A DNA stretch of 64,000 nucleotides, taken from the NCBI GenBank assembly GCA_013400115.1, contig VXBP01002784.1, positions 937,383 to 1,001,382 on the forward strand, read 5' to 3'. This stretch comes from Rhinopomastus cyanomelas. Its lineage: Eukaryota; Chordata; Aves; Bucerotiformes; Rhinopomastidae. Both the position numbers and the translations under genes were made by a program. Numbering within the stretch: the stretch's first letter is position 1; every line of letters starts with the position of its first letter. Below, one piece after another: positions 60,003 through 64,000 of the stretch. Below the pieces are notes generated by a model. The model had not been told where the DNA came from and ran no database searches. It worked only from the letters and a program-made list of their open reading frames with translations.

Positions 60003-60711
60003 CCTTAAACATAGAATGTTAAGCACTCCCTTGCAAATCTCACCACTGTTTAAATGCAACCTGTGATAACACATCAGAGCTCTTTTCATCCTTATCCTGG
60101 TATGAGATAACCAGGGCTAGTTCACCTTTGGTTTTGTCCTGAGAGCACCCTCTCCCTTCCGCCCCACCCCTGTCCACAGAGAGGGAAGCTCAGACAGCCA
60201 ATGGCACATTCCTCCCATGACATCCGCACATCTCACTGGCTCTGGAGATGTGGCACTTCCTTTACAACCCCAGGACTCAGTCTGCTGAAACTTGTGTGTG
60301 AGGTCGGGCTGTGACAGCTCTGGCACTGACTGCTGCTCTGGGTGGGTTCACAGGTCAATACTAGCATCTCTGCTTCCTTGCTGTACATTGGTGCAGTGCC
60401 CTTTTTAGCCCTTCCACTCTATTTGTGCTGGTCCCTTTTCACCTCTATGACACTTTCCCCTAATATCCCTAAGGGCAGTGAACTCCTGAGCAATGGACCA
60501 TCTTACTGTTGTTATTGTTATTACTACTATTACTGAAACTCCTTTAGTTTCTAACTTCAACTTCAAGGCCTGATAAATTTATTTTTCCTTCCCTCAGGGA
60601 AGTGATTTGGTCAGTCTCCAGTGGCATTAATTGATGCCAAATATGAGGCGTCAATAATTTTGTATTTCATGCTTGTCTGAAGACTTGGAAAGTAAAACAT
60701 CAAGGTTCTAC
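60003..60711. other. Unique DNA with a GC-richer part
   Basis: 60115-60350 is noticeably more GC-rich than its surroundings and contains a CCAAT box (60198-60202, AGCCAATGGC), but few CpGs. No exon or repeat could be defined. A mixed TTG/TTA/CTA triplet tract lies at 60506-60534. Confidence 0.4.
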
Positions 60712-60904
60712 ACATACTGATGTGGAACCTCTTATGTTCCAGCTTACATCCACTGCCCCTTGTCCTATCATTAGAAGACAGCGAGAAGAGCCTGACTCCA
60801 TCCTCCTGACACCCACCCTTCACATATTTATAAACATTAATGAGGCCACCCATCAGTCTCTGTTTCTCCAAGCTAAAGAGACCCAGCTCCCTCAGCCTTT
60901 CCAC
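60712..60904 (-). mobile_element. CR1 LINE ORF2 C-terminal fragment
   Basis: A minus-strand copy. From 60904 the frame reads MERLRELGLFSLEKQRLMGG, LINVYKYVKGGCQEDGVRLF, SLSSNDRTRGSGCKLEHKRF and HISMC, the CR1 ORF2 C-terminus just before the WNRLPREVV block. The 3' part, including the tail, is absent, so this is an internal piece. It overlaps in content with 59251-59573 and therefore comes from a separate insertion. Confidence 0.9.
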
Positions 60905-62535
60905 GTGCCATGTGGAAGTAAACCATCAGTAATTTAGCAGCATTTTCAGTTGTATACTGGAAGGAGTTTCGTGGTTTTTATTTTTCTTAGCATACACATC
61001 ACTTTCTTACAAAGATTATTTAACCTGGCAGTAAGTTGGCTATATCACCTTGAAAGGAAATTGCTTCCCTCATAACTAGGCTTTCCTAAAAAATCACCAA
61101 TCAACAAACAAACCCCCCTCACCCTCATATCTATAATTATTCTGGCCATTCACACTCTTTATATCACATCCCCAAACTGCTAATTTGAAGCAACTATGAA
61201 GAGGTGATGGAGATTTTAACCTGACTAAATTGAAGTTCATATTCCTTGCAAGGGTTGCTAATTGAGTGATGGGAAGCAGGAAGAAAAAAAAAGCTTTGTC
61301 TCCAGCCCAACAGGAAAAGATTTTCTTAGTCCTGGCCACAATATACTGCCTTCTTTATAAGGTGAGAGGCCAGACTATCAACTTCAAATCTAATTAGAGC
61401 TTTTCTCAGGTAAAGTCTTTAATCTTTGATTTTTAGAATGATGGATGTGTTCATTTATTTTGCTTTGTCTAGAGTGGAATTATATGAAAAGCTTGCTGGT
61501 GACACTGCATACAGGTTTTGTCCCTACTAGTTATGGGTGTTTATTAATAAAGTTCTGAAGACCTTAAACTTCACTTACCTACATAAGTATCTGTGTTATT
61601 TGAGCCTGACTCAAGTTTTCAAAACTGGTAACAGATTGCATACCTTGCTGTACTGGTAACAATGACAGAGAACCCTGGTATCAATTCCGACTTTTACTTT
61701 TGCCGTTAGCTTGGAATGACTATTTTTTGAAATAGCCTTTTCTGATGACTTCATTATTCCTCAGAAGTGTGTGAATGTGTCCTCTTTTTGTGATCTTACC
61801 CTCACCCACTATAACGCACTAAATACACTCAAAACAACTTAAATTTTTGATCTGTAAAGTTTTACATTCTAACATTCTATTAAATCAATGTATTCCATTA
61901 TCTTCCTTATGTTCAAAGCTTTCTCAGTGGTTTTGTGGGATCAAAACACAAATCAACTCCAGGTCTTGTATATTAAAATAAAATAAAAAGATTAATACCT
62001 AATCAGTTTATTTCTCTAGGACCATATACCTTTCCATTCATTCACTTGTTTTCTTCACAACATTTTTAGACATTTTAGTCTTTTAAATGTATAGACTTTT
62101 CTCTGGGTTCTAAAAAACGCAAATCAAAGCATCTTAAACTATATACTAATGTATGTGTCTGCTAGTAATCTCATGCTACCATGAGTACCTGCTAAATGTT
62201 TTAAAGATGGATGAAAATCTCACCTGATTTGTATTGCTTTCTTATCCTGATGTACTTCTGCGGGCAGGAAAAGACGGCTTGTAAGCAGTGGGAAAGATCC
62301 TTCACGTACAGCAGGACAACAGCTCTCATCCCAAATGACCAATATCCTAAGAGCATTGCCCAAATGGTCTCTGAATAAAGGTGCTAACTCTCTACAGTGA
62401 GTAGCAATTGTTTCTTAATGCAGTGCTGGGCATCCGCAGTTAGTTAGTGGTTGTTGTTGTTTTAAACACTGAAGAAGAAAACAACTCCTAAACCACTTTC
62501 CTAGAGTACATTTTGACAGCTGTTGCAGAGGAGAG
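60905..62535. other. Unique non-coding DNA
   Basis: AT-rich, with no recognised gene or repeat. Open frames are very short. Confidence 0.5.
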
Positions 62536-62588
62536 AAGCGCTATGAATGGTTGATCTTAAAGATTTCTTCAACCAAAATGATTCTGTT
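62536..62588 (+). mobile_element. Short CR1 LINE 3' tail
   Basis: ATGGTTGATCTTAAAGATTT, CTTCAACCAAAATG and ATTCTGTT correspond to the last ~45 bases of a CR1 (GGTTGGACTTGATGATCTTAAAGGTC-TTCCAACC-AAATGATTCTGTG), with an internal loss of the GGACTxGAT part. Confidence 0.7.
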
Positions 62589-64000
62589 AAATGCTTTGTG
62601 GCAATCTCTAATTTGTTTGCTTTATGAGCTTTCTACTGGCAGTTCTTTAGCTGGTCCTTTCAGTAATGGCAAGACCACAAAGCCTGCAAAGCCGGTGAAG
62701 CAGAAAAGGTTGTTTGTTTAAGGCTTGCTCTAGTAATGGCAATATATACTTTGCAGTCCTAATCTGTTTTAGTACTTTTAAATTTACTTGCCAATTATGT
62801 AGGTGCTGAAGGTGTTCTAGATTTTGATTGTTCTTGAACTTTTTTTTTCTAAAATAACTTGTACACTTTGCTTAGAAGATGTGGTGGTCCCCACCAGAGG
62901 TATGTCCTGTGACTATGGAATCTGAAAAAAATCTAACTTCATTGTGTTCTTCATTACCAACTCACAAGCAATATGATGGTGTTGTAGTTTAGGATTTTTG
63001 CTGATGTTTGTCTTGAATACTGCAATACAAATTTGTAAGCCATGTTTATGCACTTCTGTAAACAAATAAAGAGCCTGACAATCAGAAGGCATTTGGAATT
63101 TCGGTTTCAGGCTTCTACCTCCTCCTTCTCCTTCAACCAGTTCACTTCTCCTCTGTGTTTCAGATTAGAGCACATGTCTTTCAGTGCTGAACCAATTTAC
63201 TCTGGCTTCATCTGAATTCCATTGCTATTTTCTTCATCTGTGGTTATAGGAATCAGTGTTTTGGAAATGAAACACTGGTGTGGAAGCACATAGAACAGAG
63301 ATCCGGACTTTAAAATGGGTGTGGATATGTGCATAGACTTGATGGACACCACTTTTCCACAGGAAGTAGGAATGGCTGGAAGTCTCTTTCCTTTGAGGGT
63401 CTGGACACTGAAGTTTGTCTCGGTTAGGTAAGAACACATGATTAATCTCCCTGTGTCAGATTGAGACATATCTCTCTGTCTCAGAAACATATATGTCTTC
63501 TTATGTGGGTCGAATTAAACGCCTTGTTTTCTTCCCCAAATTGAGTTTGTTTTGATTTTGTCTGCAATATGTAAGTGGTTTCCAAATCCTCCATGTTTTG
63601 TTTTTGTTTTAGACCATTAGCACATTAAATTAATTGGTTAATTCAATCTCAGGTTAAACAGGTGGTGATGGGGCTAATCCACTCTTGGATCTCTCTGCTG
63701 CATCTGTCCTCTGCCCAGCCTGGGAGGCCTGGCTGTTACCTCTCCCCACAGCGCTGTGGGGCTGCTGGTGGCTCTGGGCAGCACAAACCTCTGCCATCGC
63801 AGCAGGGCAGAATGCAAGAGGTGCTGTGTGCCACTTTGGAGTGAGAATTCCTGTGTGTGAAGTGATTCTTGACCCTTTCCAGGTAGATCCCGAGGTGAAA
63901 ACGCAGTGGCCTGCCTGAAGGTGTCAGGGTGTGGCCTCACAGTAGCTCCGCGGCCTTGGCCTGTGGGGCAAACGCCGGGAGCGGGGATTAACGTCAAATT
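62589..64000. other. Unique DNA, GC and CpG rising at the end
   Basis: No exon could be recognised. From about 63670 the sequence becomes GC-rich, and the final ~120 bases (63888-64000) contain about nine CpGs, far above the window average. This may be the edge of a CpG island lying mostly outside the window. Overlapping frames on both strands here reflect GC content and carry no known domain. Confidence 0.45.

Noticed and set aside
1..64000. CRISPR arrays, tRNA, rRNA, snRNA and known microRNA genes
   Set aside because: No evenly spaced repeats, no TTCGA-type tRNA box and no recognisable small-RNA sequence were found by eye.

Overview
This window looks like nuclear DNA from a bird. The main evidence is a set of CR1 LINE fragments with the avian 3' tail: a TTGGACTnGATGATC-type stretch, a GGTCCCTTCCA-type stretch and a short run of an 8-base unit (ATTCTATG, ATTCTGTG or ATACTGTG). 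There is no Alu/B1/L1-like content, no tRNA or rRNA gene, no CRISPR array and no bacterial gene layout. I recognise no host protein-coding exon. The open frames not belonging to CR1 are short, carry no domain I know and are about as long as chance allows. The DNA could be intergenic or a long intron.

Layout. 1-7460: unique non-coding DNA disturbed by assembly joins. Single Ns lie at 3943 and 5781 and a 193-base gap at 6102-6294. A ~1.16-kb block occurs twice (4616-5780 and 6295-7457), and a 29-base overlap (3914-3942 and 5782-5810) shows that the piece 3944-5780 was probably inserted as a redundant contig. 7458-18100: AT-rich unique DNA with one badly decayed LINE reverse-transcriptase remnant (~13260-13480) and a homeobox/octamer-motif cluster (~12630-12870). 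18121-18420: an isolated CpG-rich patch with a TATAAAG box. 18671-20210: two antisense CR1 fragments. 20.2-42.1 kb: almost free of recognisable young repeats, with possible very old amniote repeats at 23.7-25.2 kb, a second TAAT/octamer cluster at 27.6-27.8 kb and a decayed LINE RT remnant near 38.1 kb. 42.1-62.6 kb: CR1-rich, with about fifteen fragments on both strands, including an RT piece (47821-48212), a chimera of endonuclease domain and 3' tail (57603-58222) and one well-kept ORF2 C-terminus (56370-56795). A second single-N join with a 204-bp repeat is at 55817-56324. An 80-bp inverted repeat, 79/80 identical, surrounds 485 bp at 49780-50424. CpG frequency rises again in the last ~120 bases.

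There is no operon or pathway to reconstruct. I see no convincing new biological system. The most useful points are the false-duplication structure of the assembly, the near-perfect inverted repeat, the internally deleted CR1 and a possible CR1 presence/absence polymorphism at the 56021 join.
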